NCBI RefSeq assembly: GCF_000153105.1
Contig: NZ_CH672376.1
Location: forward strand, 4,179,315 to 4,243,314
Direction: 5' to 3'
Source: Blastopirellula marina DSM 3645
Lineage (GTDB): Bacteria > Planctomycetota > Planctomycetia > Pirellulales > Pirellulaceae
Length of the DNA: 64,000 nucleotides
Notes under the pieces: generated by a model
What the model was told of the DNA's origin: nothing
Databases searched by the model: none
The model's input: the letters and a program-made list of their open reading frames with translations, nothing else
Shown: positions 8,804 through 19,000 of the stretch, in pieces
Position numbering within the stretch: position 1 is the stretch's first letter
Layout: every line of letters begins with the position of its first letter
Translations under genes and position numbers: made by a program

Positions 8804-10384
8804 ATGGCGAAGAAAAAAGCTGCGGCGAAAAAAGAGACCACCGCCGCCAATCTCGGTTTCGAGTCCAAGCTCTGGCTCGCGGCCGACAAAATGCGAAACA
8901 ACATGGACGCCGCTGAGTACAAGCACGTGGTGCTCGGGCTGATCTTTCTCAAATACATCTCCGACGCGTTCGAGGAGATGCGGCAAAAGCTGCTCGCCGG
9001 CGAAGGGGACTACGCAGGCGCCGATCCCGAAGAGCCGGACGAATACCGGGCCGAGAACTGCTTTTGGGTGCCGACCGCGGCCCGCTGGCAGCTGCTGCAA
9101 GACAACGCCAAGCAGCCGACCATCGGCAAGCTGATCGACGACGCGATGGTCGCGATCGAGCGTGATAATCCGCGGCTCAAAGGGGTTCTCCCCAAAGACT
9201 TCGCCCGGCCGGCGCTAGACAAGCAGCGTCTGGGCGAGCTGATCGACCTGATCGGCACCATCGGCCTGGGCGACGCTGAGAACCGCAGCAAAGACATCCT
9301 CGGCCGCGTCTACGAATATTTTCTGTCCGAGTTCGCCAGCGCCGAAGGCAAAAAGGGTGGCCAGTTTTACACGCCGCGCTGCGTTGTTCGCGTGCTGGTC
9401 GAAATGCTCGCTCCCGGCAAAGGCCGCATCTACGATCCTTGCTGCGGCAGCGCCGGCATGTTTGTGCAAAGCGAAAAATTTGTCGAAGAGCACGGCGGCC
9501 GCATCGGCGACATCGCCGTCTATGGGCAAGAGTCGAACCCCACCACGCGCCGCTTGGCTCTGATGAACCTGGCGATTCGCGGGATCGAAGGAGACATCGG
9601 TCCCGAAAACGCCGACACCTTCCGCCGCGATCTCCACAAAGATCTAAAGGCCGACTTCGTGCTGGCCAATCCGCCGTTCAACGACTCCGATTGGCACCGC
9701 AATGACGACGACGTCCGCTGGGCCTACGGCGTCCCGCCCAAGGGGAACGCCAACTACGCCTGGGTGCAGCACTTTATCCATCACCTGGCCCCCGGCGGGT
9801 TCGCCGGCTTTGTGTTGGCCAACGGCAGCATGAGCAGCAACCAGTCAGGCGAAGGCGAGATCCGCAAAGCGATCGTCGAAGCCGATCTAGTCGACTGCAT
9901 GGTCGCACTCCCCGGCCAACTCTTCTACAGCACGCAAATCCCGGTTTGTCTCTGGTTTCTAACCCGCGGCAAGAAAGACAAATCGCGCCGCAACCGAGTG
10001 GGCGAAACCCTGTTTATTGACGCCCGCAAGCTCGGCGTCCTGATCGACCGCGTCCACCGCGAACTGACCGACGAAGAGCTCCAGCGCATCGCCGACACCT
10101 ACCACGCGTGGCGCGGCGACCTGAAAACGATTAATCCGAAGAGCAAGCTAAAGAAATATGAGGACATCCCCGGCTTCTGCTTCTCGGCCAAGAAAGAGCA
10201 AATCGCCGAGCATGGCTATGTGCTGACTCCGGGCCGATATGTCGGAGCCGAAGAGGTAGAGGAAGACGACGAACCGTTTGAAGAAAAGATGGCCCGGCTG
10301 ACGCAGCAGCTGACGGATCAATTTGCCGAATCGAAGAAGCTGGAGAAGGCCATCCAGAAGAACCTGAAAGGGCTGGGTTTCTAA
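8804..10384 (+). CDS. hsdM: Type I restriction-modification DNA methyltransferase subunit HsdM
   Basis: This 526-residue protein is the N6-adenine methyltransferase subunit, which works with HsdS to methylate the recognition site and is required in the restriction complex. After a lysine/alanine-rich start comes the helical N-terminal domain ([19 protein letters not shown]). The catalytic domain follows, with QFYTP, SAM-binding motif [10 protein letters not shown] and catalytic motif IV NPPF. The C-terminal tail (~450-526), with [11 protein letters not shown] and AIQKNLKG, normally contacts HsdS. The length is normal. The same tail occurs again, diverged, at 11691-12005 directly before hsdS, so the usual hsdM-hsdS junction has been split by the next gene. 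Confidence 0.95.
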   Translation: MAKKKAAAKKETTAANLGFESKLWLAADKMRNNMDAAEYKHVVLGLIFLKYISDAFEEMRQKLLAGEGDYAGADPEEPDEYRAENCFWVPTAARWQLLQDNAKQPTIGKLIDDAMVAIERDNPRLKGVLPKDFARPALDKQRLGELIDLIGTIGLGDAENRSKDILGRVYEYFLSEFASAEGKKGGQFYTPRCVVRVLVEMLAPGKGRIYDPCCGSAGMFVQSEKFVEEHGGRIGDIAVYGQESNPTTRRLALMNLAIRGIEGDIGPENADTFRRDLHKDLKADFVLANPPFNDSDWHRNDDDVRWAYGVPPKGNANYAWVQHFIHHLAPGGFAGFVLANGSMSSNQSGEGEIRKAIVEADLVDCMVALPGQLFYSTQIPVCLWFLTRGKKDKSRRNRVGETLFIDARKLGVLIDRVHRELTDEELQRIADTYHAWRGDLKTINPKSKLKKYEDIPGFCFSAKKEQIAEHGYVLTPGRYVGAEEVEEDDEPFEEKMARLTQQLTDQFAESKKLEKAIQKNLKGLGF

Positions 10385-10411
10385 ACAGAACCGAGCAACA
10401 GGGCAAGCATC

Positions 10412-11698
10412 ATGCCGTGGTCATTCATTCCCATCTACCCGCCGCCAAAACCGACGACGCTGCGCGTGCATGTCCCCGATCCATCCGCCAATCTGTTTCA
10501 GCGGATCATTCGCAATCCGACCAATCCTAATCGGCCGATGCGCGAACGAAGTTGTGCCGAGATGCTCTGCGTGGTGCTGTTGAATTGTCCGCAGCTCCGC
10601 ACCGCTATTTTTGAGCAGCTCGCCGAGCTCTGCGGTTGGCAAGGACTGCCGCTCAGCGAACTTCACTACGACATCGAAACCGAGCAGGCCGTCGGCGGCA
10701 AGCGCGACGACCTGCGGATTGTCGGATATGAGAACGAGGACCAGACGGGGGCGCCTGTGCTGCTGTGGACCATCGAAATCAAGGTCCAGGCCGGCATTCA
10801 CGACTCGTCCCATGAATCGTACGGCGAAGAGGACCAGCCGCAGGCCGAGGTCGCCGTCTCGGTCACTCAGCTAGAAAACTACGATCGTTGGCTAGAAACC
10901 CAAGCAGTCGCCGCTGACCGAAAAGCGGGCATCGTCTTGTCCATTCCTTCCCACGCCCATCAGGTAGACGATTTGATCCAGGCCGGCAAGCTCCAGCCGC
11001 GTTGGCATTGCCTGCGTTGGTCCGATCTGGGCCGCTGGATCGAGGATCAACTCGCCGCCGAAACGCTCCCTCCCCACGAAAAAGTCTTTGCCGAGCATCT
11101 GCTGGGCTTTCTCTTGAAATTTTTGCAGGATCCAAGCGAAATGAACGACCACCGAATCGACATCGAAGATCTCGCCCTGATCCGTGCCTACGCCCAGCAA
11201 GGGAAAGCGTGCGCCAGTCGCATTCACAGTCTTGTTTCGCCGCTGCTGCAGGTTTTCGCGGACTCGAAAATTGCGTTTGAGAAAGTGGCCCATCAAAAGG
11301 CCCTGTTTCGCCCCAGCGTGCGGAGCGTGGTCTGGGGCTACCTGGTCGCCAACGGCAAGCGTAAACCAGTGCCGGAATTGTGTCTCTGGGCCGGCGTCCA
11401 TCGAGACCGGGCTCGCGTCTGGATCGAGGTCAGCCCCAACAGCCCGATCAGTAGCCAGGTAAGATCCGCCATCGCGGAACGTATCGGCCCCCTGCAAGCC
11501 CGAGACCCCGACTGGGCGATTCCGGCGCCCGAAGAATCGGCCTGGCGCGTGGTCCATATCTCCAAGCCGTTGGCCTGGCTATTGATGGAAGAGGATCAAG
11601 CAGGCGCCCTCGCTGAATTTGTCAGAGTTGCAGTCGAAGATCTGAAGCAGGCCGGCGTTGTTGATGCGCTCCAATTGATTGGAGCAACTGATGCGTAA
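10412..11698 (+). CDS. PD-(D/E)XK nuclease-like protein inserted between hsdM and hsdS
   Basis: This 428-residue protein is not one with a familiar name. Its N-terminal ~130 residues show a PD-(D/E)XK-type core: E50 in a helix (RERSCAEMLC), D100 in GGKRDDLRI, then E122-I-K124 in WTIEIKV. This arrangement occurs in nucleases that appear as extra subunits in defence loci. The rest contains a probable all-alpha middle and a C-terminal part with REase-unlike sequence (VHISKPLAWLLMEEDQAG). It lies 27 bases after hsdM, and its stop overlaps an ATG opening the HsdM-like fragment, so it is part of the operon. Whether it cuts DNA, and under what control, is unknown. Confidence 0.65.
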   Translation: MPWSFIPIYPPPKPTTLRVHVPDPSANLFQRIIRNPTNPNRPMRERSCAEMLCVVLLNCPQLRTAIFEQLAELCGWQGLPLSELHYDIETEQAVGGKRDDLRIVGYENEDQTGAPVLLWTIEIKVQAGIHDSSHESYGEEDQPQAEVAVSVTQLENYDRWLETQAVAADRKAGIVLSIPSHAHQVDDLIQAGKLQPRWHCLRWSDLGRWIEDQLAAETLPPHEKVFAEHLLGFLLKFLQDPSEMNDHRIDIEDLALIRAYAQQGKACASRIHSLVSPLLQVFADSKIAFEKVAHQKALFRPSVRSVVWGYLVANGKRKPVPELCLWAGVHRDRARVWIEVSPNSPISSQVRSAIAERIGPLQARDPDWAIPAPEESAWRVVHISKPLAWLLMEEDQAGALAEFVRVAVEDLKQAGVVDALQLIGATDA

Positions 11699-12005
11699 TT
11701 GCCATATCGGACGAACACGCTGGCTGGAATGCGGTACCTACACCGGGTGCGGTGATCGCAAGCAGGGCAAGCTGAAGATATATGAAGACATCCCCGGCTT
11801 TTGCTTCTCGGCTGAGAGGGAAAAGATCGCCGATCGCGGTTACGTGCTGACGCTGGCGCAGTATGTCTGGGACGAGGAGGTGGAAGGGCCGTTCGAAGGA
11901 AATATGGCCCGACTGTCGCAGCAACTTACCGAGCAGTTTTCTGAGTCGAAGAAGTTGGAGACGGCGATTCAGAAGAATCTGAAAGGGCAGGGCTATGTTG
12001 ACTAG
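11691..12005 (+). CDS. Detached HsdM C-terminal fragment
   Basis: This 104-residue frame repeats the tail of HsdM. From about residue 29 it aligns with the last ~78 residues of the upstream hsdM, sharing [25 protein letters not shown] and AIQKNLKG; identity is about three quarters by eye, with one three-residue gap. The methyltransferase core is missing. It starts at an ATG inside the stop region of the nuclease gene and ends 11 bases inside hsdS. The first ~28 residues match nothing. It is either a scar of an older hsdM left when a new hsdM plus nuclease arrived, or a kept small subunit that couples translation to hsdS. Confidence 0.7.
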   Translation: MRNCHIGRTRWLECGTYTGCGDRKQGKLKIYEDIPGFCFSAEREKIADRGYVLTLAQYVWDEEVEGPFEGNMARLSQQLTEQFSESKKLETAIQKNLKGQGYVD

Positions 12006-13341
12006 AGATGAAGCATCGAATTGTACTAGCGGCATATCCGGTCTGTGGGAAGAACTGACTTTGGCCAACGCTGGCGTTTCACTTATCGACTGCGTTCATA
12101 AAACGCCCGCAGCCGCGATATCTGGAATCCCATATGTCGCTATTCCACAAATGCAAAATGGTCGGATCGATGTAGCAACGGCACGGAAGATTACAGAATC
12201 TGATTTTTTTGAGTGGACCAAAAAAGCTCTGCCGCAGGAAAACGACGTCATCTTGTCTCGTCGATGCAATCCCGGTGAAACCGCATTCGTCGATTCAAAA
12301 CTGAAATGCGCACTCGGCCAGAATCTTGTCCTGCTTAGAGCGGATGGAGAATTAGTCTATCCTCCTTTTCTGCGCTGGTTAGTGAGAAGTCCACATTGGT
12401 GGAATCAAGTAGGAACCTTCATTAATGTGGGCGCCGTATTCGACAGTTTGAGATGCGCCGACGTGCCAAAATTTCGTCTTCCTATTCCCCCACTCCCCGA
12501 ACAAAAAGCGATCGCCAGCATCCTCGGCGCCCTCGACGACAAGATCGAACTCAACCGGCGGATGAACGAGACGCTGGAGGCAATGGCCCGGGCGTTGTTC
12601 AAAAGCTGGTTCGTCGATTTCGATCCGGTCCGCGCCAAGATGGATGGTCGCCAACCGCCTGGCATGTCCGCCGACGTCGCCGCGCTGTTTCCTGACAAGC
12701 TGGTGCATGTGAATGGGGAGTTGGTGCCTGAGGGGTGGAAGGTCGGTCGCCTGGGGGACCTCTGTCGTATCAATTCAAATACCGTGCGTGCTAACGAAGT
12801 CAGCGGCATGATCGAGTATGTAGACATCGCATCTGTTTCAGAAGGGCGGTCATCTGGACCAACGGCGATGGACTTCAATTCAGCTCCAAGTCGGGCGCGA
12901 CGTAAGATTTCACATGGCGACACCATTTGGTCATGTGTTCGACCAAATCGACGTTCATTCCTTTTTGTTCACTCGCCACCGGAAAATCGTATCGCTTCAA
13001 CTGGGTTCGCGGTTATTTCTCCGAATTTGCTCACTCCGTGTTATTTGCATTACGCAATAACTACGCACGAGTTTACTTCGTACCTTACAAATTGCGCCGA
13101 TGGCAGCGCATACCCAGCAGTTCGCCCCGATCATTTCTCCGATGCGGAGCTACTCGAGCCCGATCTCCAAACGATCGAAGCATTTGATGAAGTCGTTTGG
13201 AGTTTTAGGAATCAAATCGCCGTAAATGAAGGTGCATCCAATATTTTGGCGGAACTTCGCGACGCCCTCCTCCCTAAACTCCTTTCCGGCGAGTTGCGTG
13301 TAGCCGACGCCGAAAAGTTCATCGACAAGCAACTTGCCTAA
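11995..13341 (+). CDS. hsdS: Type I restriction-modification specificity subunit HsdS
   Basis: This 448-residue protein sets the DNA sequence recognised by the methylase and restriction complexes. It has the usual two-half layout. A first target-recognition domain (~1-165) ends in the conserved LPIPPLPEQKAIA. A helical spacer follows (DDKIELNRRMNETLEAMA, then SWFVDFDPVRAKMDG). A second recognition domain (~240-400) leads to the C-terminal repeat of the spacer (AELRDALLPKLLSGELRV). The length is normal. The ATG at 11995 overlaps the end of the HsdM-like fragment by 11 bases, giving translational coupling. The target is expected to be bipartite and cannot be read from the sequence. Confidence 0.95.
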   Translation: MLTRDEASNCTSGISGLWEELTLANAGVSLIDCVHKTPAAAISGIPYVAIPQMQNGRIDVATARKITESDFFEWTKKALPQENDVILSRRCNPGETAFVDSKLKCALGQNLVLLRADGELVYPPFLRWLVRSPHWWNQVGTFINVGAVFDSLRCADVPKFRLPIPPLPEQKAIASILGALDDKIELNRRMNETLEAMARALFKSWFVDFDPVRAKMDGRQPPGMSADVAALFPDKLVHVNGELVPEGWKVGRLGDLCRINSNTVRANEVSGMIEYVDIASVSEGRSSGPTAMDFNSAPSRARRKISHGDTIWSCVRPNRRSFLFVHSPPENRIASTGFAVISPNLLTPCYLHYAITTHEFTSYLTNCADGSAYPAVRPDHFSDAELLEPDLQTIEAFDEVVWSFRNQIAVNEGASNILAELRDALLPKLLSGELRVADAEKFIDKQLA

Positions 13342-13353
13342 GGATCTCCGCCC

Positions 13354-14388
13354 ATGCCGATCAAAAAAACGTTAGGAAGATTAATCCCAGTCAAGTTGCG
13401 TGACGCCTGGGAATCGGAAGCCGGCGACTTTACGCCGTGGCTGGCCGAGGAAGAAAACATCGCGCTGCTGAGCGATACGATCGGCATCGATCTAGAGGTC
13501 GAAGCGCAGGAGAAAAGCGTCGGCCCGTTTCGCGCTGACATCTTGTGCAAGGATACGGCCAACGACCAATGGGTGCTGATCGAGAATCAGTTGGAGCGTA
13601 CCGACCATACGCACCTAGGCCAGTTGATCACCTACGCCGCCGGCCTGAACACGGTGACGATCGTCTGGATCTCGCAGCGATTTACCGAAGAGCACCGCGC
13701 GGCGCTCGACTGGCTGAACAAAGTGACCAGCGAGGATATCCGCTTCTTTGGACTGCAGGTCGAACTGTGGCAGATCGGCGATTCGCCGGTGGCGCCCCGG
13801 TTTAACATCATCAGTTCGCCCAACGATTGGTCGAAGAGCGTTAGCCGTGGAGCGAAAGCGGCCCAGGAACAAGCGATGACGCCAGCCAAGGAACGGCACG
13901 TCCAATTTTGGACAGAATTTGTCGCCTACTTAGAACAGCATGGCGCTGACTTCAAGCCGACCAAACCGCTGCCGCAGCATTGGATGAACGTCTCGATCGG
14001 TCGCACGGGCTTCAAGCTAAACGCGGTTGCTTCTCACTGGGATAGCCAAACCCAAAGCAATGATCGCCATGAGCTGCGGGCCGAATTAGAATTGACCGAC
14101 AACTACGCGAAGACCTACTACGCCCAATTGTTCGCGATGAAAGATGCGATCGAAACGGAGATAGGCGAACCGCTGATTTGGTACAACCCCGAAGATCGCC
14201 GCACCTGCCGCGCCTATCTGACCGCGACGGCGGATCTGCATGACCACGCAAAATGGCCCGAATATCACGAGTGGTTGCGGGTGAAGCTGAACCGAATGTT
14301 CAAGATTTTTGCTCCAAAAGTAAAGTTGCTTGAATCCGAGCTTCCGATGGAAGAAGTGGATGTGATTGTTTCTGAGGAAGCCGAATAG
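13354..14388 (+). CDS. DUF4268 protein with PD-(D/E)XK-like N-terminus
   Basis: This 344-residue protein matches the DUF4268 pattern. The N-terminal half carries a nuclease-like core (FRADILCKD with D62, then WVLIENQLE with E77-N78-Q79), where the usual lysine is replaced by glutamine. The C-terminal half has the family's FWTEFVAYLE and the aromatic-rich ending WPEYHEWLRVKLNRMF. DUF4268 proteins occur widely beside restriction systems, but their biochemical role is not settled. The gene follows hsdS by 12 bases with AAGGA before its ATG and belongs to the same operon. The Glu-Asn-Gln in place of Glu-x-Lys may mean altered or absent cutting. Confidence 0.7.
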   Translation: MPIKKTLGRLIPVKLRDAWESEAGDFTPWLAEEENIALLSDTIGIDLEVEAQEKSVGPFRADILCKDTANDQWVLIENQLERTDHTHLGQLITYAAGLNTVTIVWISQRFTEEHRAALDWLNKVTSEDIRFFGLQVELWQIGDSPVAPRFNIISSPNDWSKSVSRGAKAAQEQAMTPAKERHVQFWTEFVAYLEQHGADFKPTKPLPQHWMNVSIGRTGFKLNAVASHWDSQTQSNDRHELRAELELTDNYAKTYYAQLFAMKDAIETEIGEPLIWYNPEDRRTCRAYLTATADLHDHAKWPEYHEWLRVKLNRMFKIFAPKVKLLESELPMEEVDVIVSEEAE

Positions 14389-14468
14389 AGGCGTTGTCGC
14401 ATGTCCAGAGTTAATGAATCGACCGTTGAAGAATCCGTGCAGGGCCGTTCTGGCCAGGAGCTCGGCTC

Positions 14469-15944
14469 ATGACGAAACGACCTTTTGATCCTCGCGAGAT
14501 GATGGAAAAAGCGATTGAGGTGATGCGTCAATCGGTGCAAGAGCATAGACCTGATGGTAGTCCCAGTCCGCAGGTAGGCGCGGTCTTAGTTAGGCCGGAT
14601 GGCTCGATTGAGACTGCCGCGCGTGGCGAACTGCGAGATGGCAATCATGCAGAGTTCACTTTACTAGAGCGAAAATGTGCCGCGGAGAATTTGGAAGGCT
14701 GCGTTCTCTTCGCCACATTGGAGCCCTGCCTTAATCGAAATTCTCCCAAGCGTGGCTGCGCGCGGCATATTGTGGGAGCTCGTATTAGAGAGGTTTACGT
14801 TGGGATCGAAGACGACAATCCGAAGGTGGCGGGGAAAGGAATCGAGTACCTACGGCGAAGCGGTGTGACGGTCCACCTGTTTGATCGTGAATTGCAGGAG
14901 GTCATTCTCGACGAGAATAAGTCGTTTTTTGAATGGGCGCGTCAACAAATCGATGCCATTGAAGACAAAAAGATCTTACTTTCCAAGTATGAGTTGTCTG
15001 CTACCGCAGTAACTCTCCAGGATCTTTCGACGAAGGCGTTGAACGCTTACCGTACGCGGGCCAAGCTTGCGCCAAAGGTTGGGTCGAGTGACTTTCAGCG
15101 ATTTTTGCTGCAGCAAGGAATTCTTGTTGAATCAGGGGATAGTGTCGCTCCGTCCGGTTTTGGCTTGCTACTTTTCGGAGAGGATTCGTCGCTTGCTTTA
15201 CCTCACGGAAGGTTATTGGCACGAGTTGAGCTACCGAATGGTAAATCCTCGCGCAAGGAATTTTCAGAAGCGTTGGTGTTGCTGCCTGGTGAACTCGAGG
15301 CTTGGCTTGATACGGTTTTACCAAGCACGGTAGATCGCAGGCGGATGGAACGCAAGGAAGCTGTCGACCTTCCGTTTGAGATGATACGTGAAGCAGTTGT
15401 GAATGCGCTAATTCATCGGGATTACGACTTAATAGGGCAGAAGTGCCATCTGATCATCACTCCCGATACGATCACAATCAAAAGTCCGGGAGGACCAATT
15501 CCTCCGGTGACGCTAGATCAAATGCGTGCATTTTCAGCGCCAATTAAGAGCCGGAATCCGCTTTTGCACTATGTCTTCTCTAGGATGGGTATGGCGGAAG
15601 AGCAGGGTTACGGGCTTTCTAGTTTGAAGTCGTATGCCGAAGATCTGGGGCTTCCGTTGCCACGGTATTCTATGGATGGTGACTTATTGGTGCTGACGAT
15701 TTATCGAAATGTTGAAAGCGCAATTGGAGCCCTTTCGCCCGAAGAATTGCAATCTTTAAGTGATTCGGAGCGTCAAGGGTGGCTCTGGTTGGCGACAAAA
15801 GACGTGGTAAGCAGTGCTGAGTATGCTGAAGCAATGGGGCTAGCAAAACGCGCGGCAACTTTGCACCTAAAGTCTTTTATTAACTGTGGTTTGGTCGCAA
15901 CAACTGGACGCGGGCGTTCAATAATGTATCACGTTCTTCGATAG
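14469..15944 (+). CDS. RibD-like deaminase fused to GHKL/RecG-like ATPase domain
   Basis: This 491-residue protein joins two known domains in an unusual way. Residues ~10-145 are a zinc-dependent CDA-fold deaminase of the RibD type: H60-A-E62, then EPC (C87) and C97 as zinc ligands, and the RibD-like [13 protein letters not shown]. Residues ~225-420 resemble the C-terminal ATPase of COG2865 (RecG-like/AlbA-associated): GLLLFGED, an N-box [19 protein letters not shown] and EEQGYGL. A winged-helix-like end may follow ([20 protein letters not shown]). There is no riboflavin reductase domain and no rib genes nearby. It lies between the DUF4268 gene and hsdR, with AGGAG before the ATG. A nucleotide- or nucleic-acid-deaminating defence role is inference. 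Confidence 0.7.
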   Translation: MTKRPFDPREMMEKAIEVMRQSVQEHRPDGSPSPQVGAVLVRPDGSIETAARGELRDGNHAEFTLLERKCAAENLEGCVLFATLEPCLNRNSPKRGCARHIVGARIREVYVGIEDDNPKVAGKGIEYLRRSGVTVHLFDRELQEVILDENKSFFEWARQQIDAIEDKKILLSKYELSATAVTLQDLSTKALNAYRTRAKLAPKVGSSDFQRFLLQQGILVESGDSVAPSGFGLLLFGEDSSLALPHGRLLARVELPNGKSSRKEFSEALVLLPGELEAWLDTVLPSTVDRRRMERKEAVDLPFEMIREAVVNALIHRDYDLIGQKCHLIITPDTITIKSPGGPIPPVTLDQMRAFSAPIKSRNPLLHYVFSRMGMAEEQGYGLSSLKSYAEDLGLPLPRYSMDGDLLVLTIYRNVESAIGALSPEELQSLSDSERQGWLWLATKDVVSSAEYAEAMGLAKRAATLHLKSFINCGLVATTGRGRSIMYHVLR

Positions 15945-16010
15945 CAAATCTCGCATTTTCCGCCGGCCATTTGCGCGATTAGTCCGGGTTTTTGTTTGTA
16001 TTTTCGTTTC

Positions 16011-16036
16011 GCGCAATTATTGCGCAATAATTGCGC
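16011..16036. promoter_or_regulatory. Perfect 26-bp palindrome upstream of hsdR
   Basis: The 26 bases 16011-16036 equal their own reverse complement and contain GCGCAAT-type half-sites, beginning GCGCAATTATTG and ending CAATAATTGCGC. The centre TTGCGCAA is itself a palindrome. It lies 17 bases before the hsdR ATG, where a bound protein would block transcription or translation. It is a candidate operator; no dedicated controller protein gene is apparent next to it. Confidence 0.6.
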
Positions 16037-16053
16037 CATTGGGATTGGCCAAA

Positions 16054-19000
16054 ATGCCCCACAAATCCAAGTTCGCGGAATCAACCGTCGAAGAAGCCGC
16101 CCAAGATTGGTTTGCCGAACTTGGCTACACCATCCTGCACGGCCCCTACATCGCCCCCGGCGAGCCGGCGACGGAGCGTGATTCGTTTGGCGACGTCGTG
16201 CTTATTAAACGCTTGCAGTCAGCAATTGACCAGCTGAACCCCACTATTCCGGCCGAAGCTCGCGAAGAAGCGCTGCGCAAGGTGTTGCGCCCCGATGCTC
16301 CTTCGCTCGTAGGCATCAACCGGCGTTTCCATCAAATGCTGCGTGACGGCGTCGCGGTTGAGTATCGACGCGAAGATGGCTCGATCGCAGGCGACCATGT
16401 GCGGCTGATCGACTTTGGCGATGCGGCGGCCAACGACTGGTTGGTCGTCAATCAGTTGGCGGTGACCGAAGGAGGGCATCACCGGCGCCCAGACCTGGTG
16501 TTGTTTGTGAACGGCCTGCCGCTGGTGATCATCGAGCTGAAGAACGCCGCGGATGAAGACGCGACGATCTGGACTGCCTGGAATCAATTGCAGACCTACA
16601 AGCAAGAGATCCCGTCGTTGTTTCACTACAACGAACTGCTGGTCGTCTCGGACGGCTTACAAGCACGGCTGGGCGCTTTGACCGCGAGCACCGAATGGTT
16701 CAAAGTGTGGCGCGACATCGCCGCCGCGGACGACGCGCCGCCGGTGGTGCTGGAACTAGAAGTGCTGATCAAAGGAGTCTTCGCGCCGGCGCGGTTTCTC
16801 GATCTGCTGCAGCACTTCATCACGTATGAAGAAGATACCGACAGCGACCGCGTCCATAAGATCATCGCCGGCTATCATCAATTTCATGCGGTCAATCAAG
16901 CGGTCGAGTCGACGATCGCCGCTTCACGCGAAGGTGGCGACCAGCGAGGCGGCGTGGTCTGGCATACGCAAGGATCAGGCAAGAGCTTTTCGATGCTCTT
17001 TTACGCCGGACGGATCGTGGCCGAACCGGCGATGGCCAACCCGACGTTGGTGGTGCTGACCGATCGAAACGATCTGGACGATCAGTTGTATGGGCAGTTC
17101 CTGCGCTGTCATGAACTGCTGCGGCAGAAACCGGTGCAGGCCGAGGGGATCGACCACCTGAAGAAACTGCTGCAGGTAGTGAGCGGCGGCGTGGTCTTTA
17201 CGACCATCCAAAAGTTTCGCCCTGACGAAAAAGGGGGACGGATGCCGCTGCTGTCGGACCGCCGCAACATTGTGGTGATCGCCGACGAAGCCCACCGCAG
17301 CCAATACGACCTGATCGACGGCCTGGCTCGCAACATGCGCGACGCGATGCCCAATGCGTCGTTTATCGGCTTTACCGGCACGCCGATCGAAAAGAACGAC
17401 GCCAACACGCGGGCCGTCTTTGGCGATTACGTTTCGATCTACGACATCCAGCGCGCGGTCAAAGACAAAGCGACCGTCCCGATCTACTACGAAAGCCGCG
17501 TCGCCAAGCTATCGCTCAACGAAGCGGAGCTGCCGAAGGTCGACACGGAGTTTGACGAACTGACCGAAGGGGAAGAGCAGGACAATAAAGAGAAGATCAA
17601 AACGAAATGGGCGGCGCTGGAAGCGTTGGTCGGAACCGAGAAGCGATTGTCGCTAGTCGCCGAAGATATGGTCCAGCATTTCGAGCGACGCCTGGAAGCG
17701 ATGGACGGCAAAGCGATGATCGTCTGCATGAGCCGCCGCATCTGTGTTGATCTGTACAAAGAGATCATCAAGCTACGTCCCGACTGGGCGAGTGCGGCCG
17801 GCGATGATGAGACGCAAGAAGGCAAGCAAGAGACCGCCGTGAAAATCATCATGACCGGCTCGGCCAGTGATCCGGTCGATTGGCAGCCGCATATCCGCAC
17901 GAAACGCCGGCGGAAGGAGTTGGCGAGCCGCTTTAAGAATCCGAAAGATCCGTTCCGGATTGTGATTGTCCGCGATATGTGGCTGACCGGCTTTGACGCG
18001 CCTTGCCTGCATACGATGTACGTCGACAAGCCGATGCAGGGACATGGCCTGATGCAGGCAATCGCCCGGGTGAATCGGGTCTTTCGAGACAAGCCAGGCG
18101 GCCTGGTGGTGGATTACCTGGGCTTGGCCGATCAGTTGAAGAAGGCACTGGGCACCTACACCGAAAGCGGCGGCCGTGGGGCGCCGTCGGTTGATACAGC
18201 GGCCGCGGTGGCGGTGATGCTGGAGAAGTACGAAATCTGCTGCGACATGATGCATGTCTTTGACTGGTCGATCTGGATGAGCAACGCGCCGGCCGCTGAG
18301 CGGTTGAAGCTGATTCCGGCTGCTCAGGAGCATGTGTTGCAGCAAGAGGAAGGGAAAGCCCGGTTTACGCGGAGCGTGACCGAGGTGTCGCAAGCGTTCG
18401 CTTTGTGTGCGTCTCACGAAGAGGCGCTGCGAATTCGGGACGATATCGCCTTCTTTCAGGCGGTCCGAGCGGCGCTGGTCAAGCCGGTGGGCGAGAAGCG
18501 CTCGCCACAAGACCTGGACCATGCGGTGCGGCAGCTGGTCTCGAAGGCGATCTCGGCCGACGATCAGATTATCGATGTGTTTACGGCGGCGGGGCTGAAG
18601 AAGCCCGATATCTCGATCCTATCGGACGAGTTCCTGGCCGAGGTACGCGGCCTGAAGCACAAAAACGTCGCCGCCGAGCTGCTGCAAAAGCTGCTAAAGA
18701 GCGAGATCAAAGAGCGTTCCCGCCGCAACGTGGTGCAGGCCCGGATGTTTAGCGAGATGTTGCAGCAATCGCTAAACGGCTACCACAACCGAGCGATCGC
18801 GACGCAGGAAGTGATCGAAGAGTTGATCACGGTCGCCAAAGAAATGCAAAAGGCGAACCGTCGCGGTGAAGACCTAGGGCTGGGAGACGACGAGATCTGC
18901 TTCTATGACGCCCTGGCTCAAAGCAACAGCGCGGTAGAAGCAATGGGCATTCCCGAACTAAAGGTGATCGCAGCCGAGCTGGTGACCAAGGTCCGCAGCA

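Noticed and set aside
10892-11557. 221-residue minus-strand frame
   Set aside because: Shadow of the nuclease-like gene between hsdM and hsdS.
14469-15944. Riboflavin biosynthesis ribD
   Set aside because: The reductase domain is missing, an unrelated ATPase domain is fused instead, and the neighbours are restriction genes.
16039-16053. Upstream TTG as hsdR start
   Set aside because: The ATG at 16054 opens the conserved N-terminus and the extra five codons have no support.
17773-18522. 249-residue minus-strand frame within hsdR
   Set aside because: Antisense shadow of the helicase region, no ribosome site and no family.
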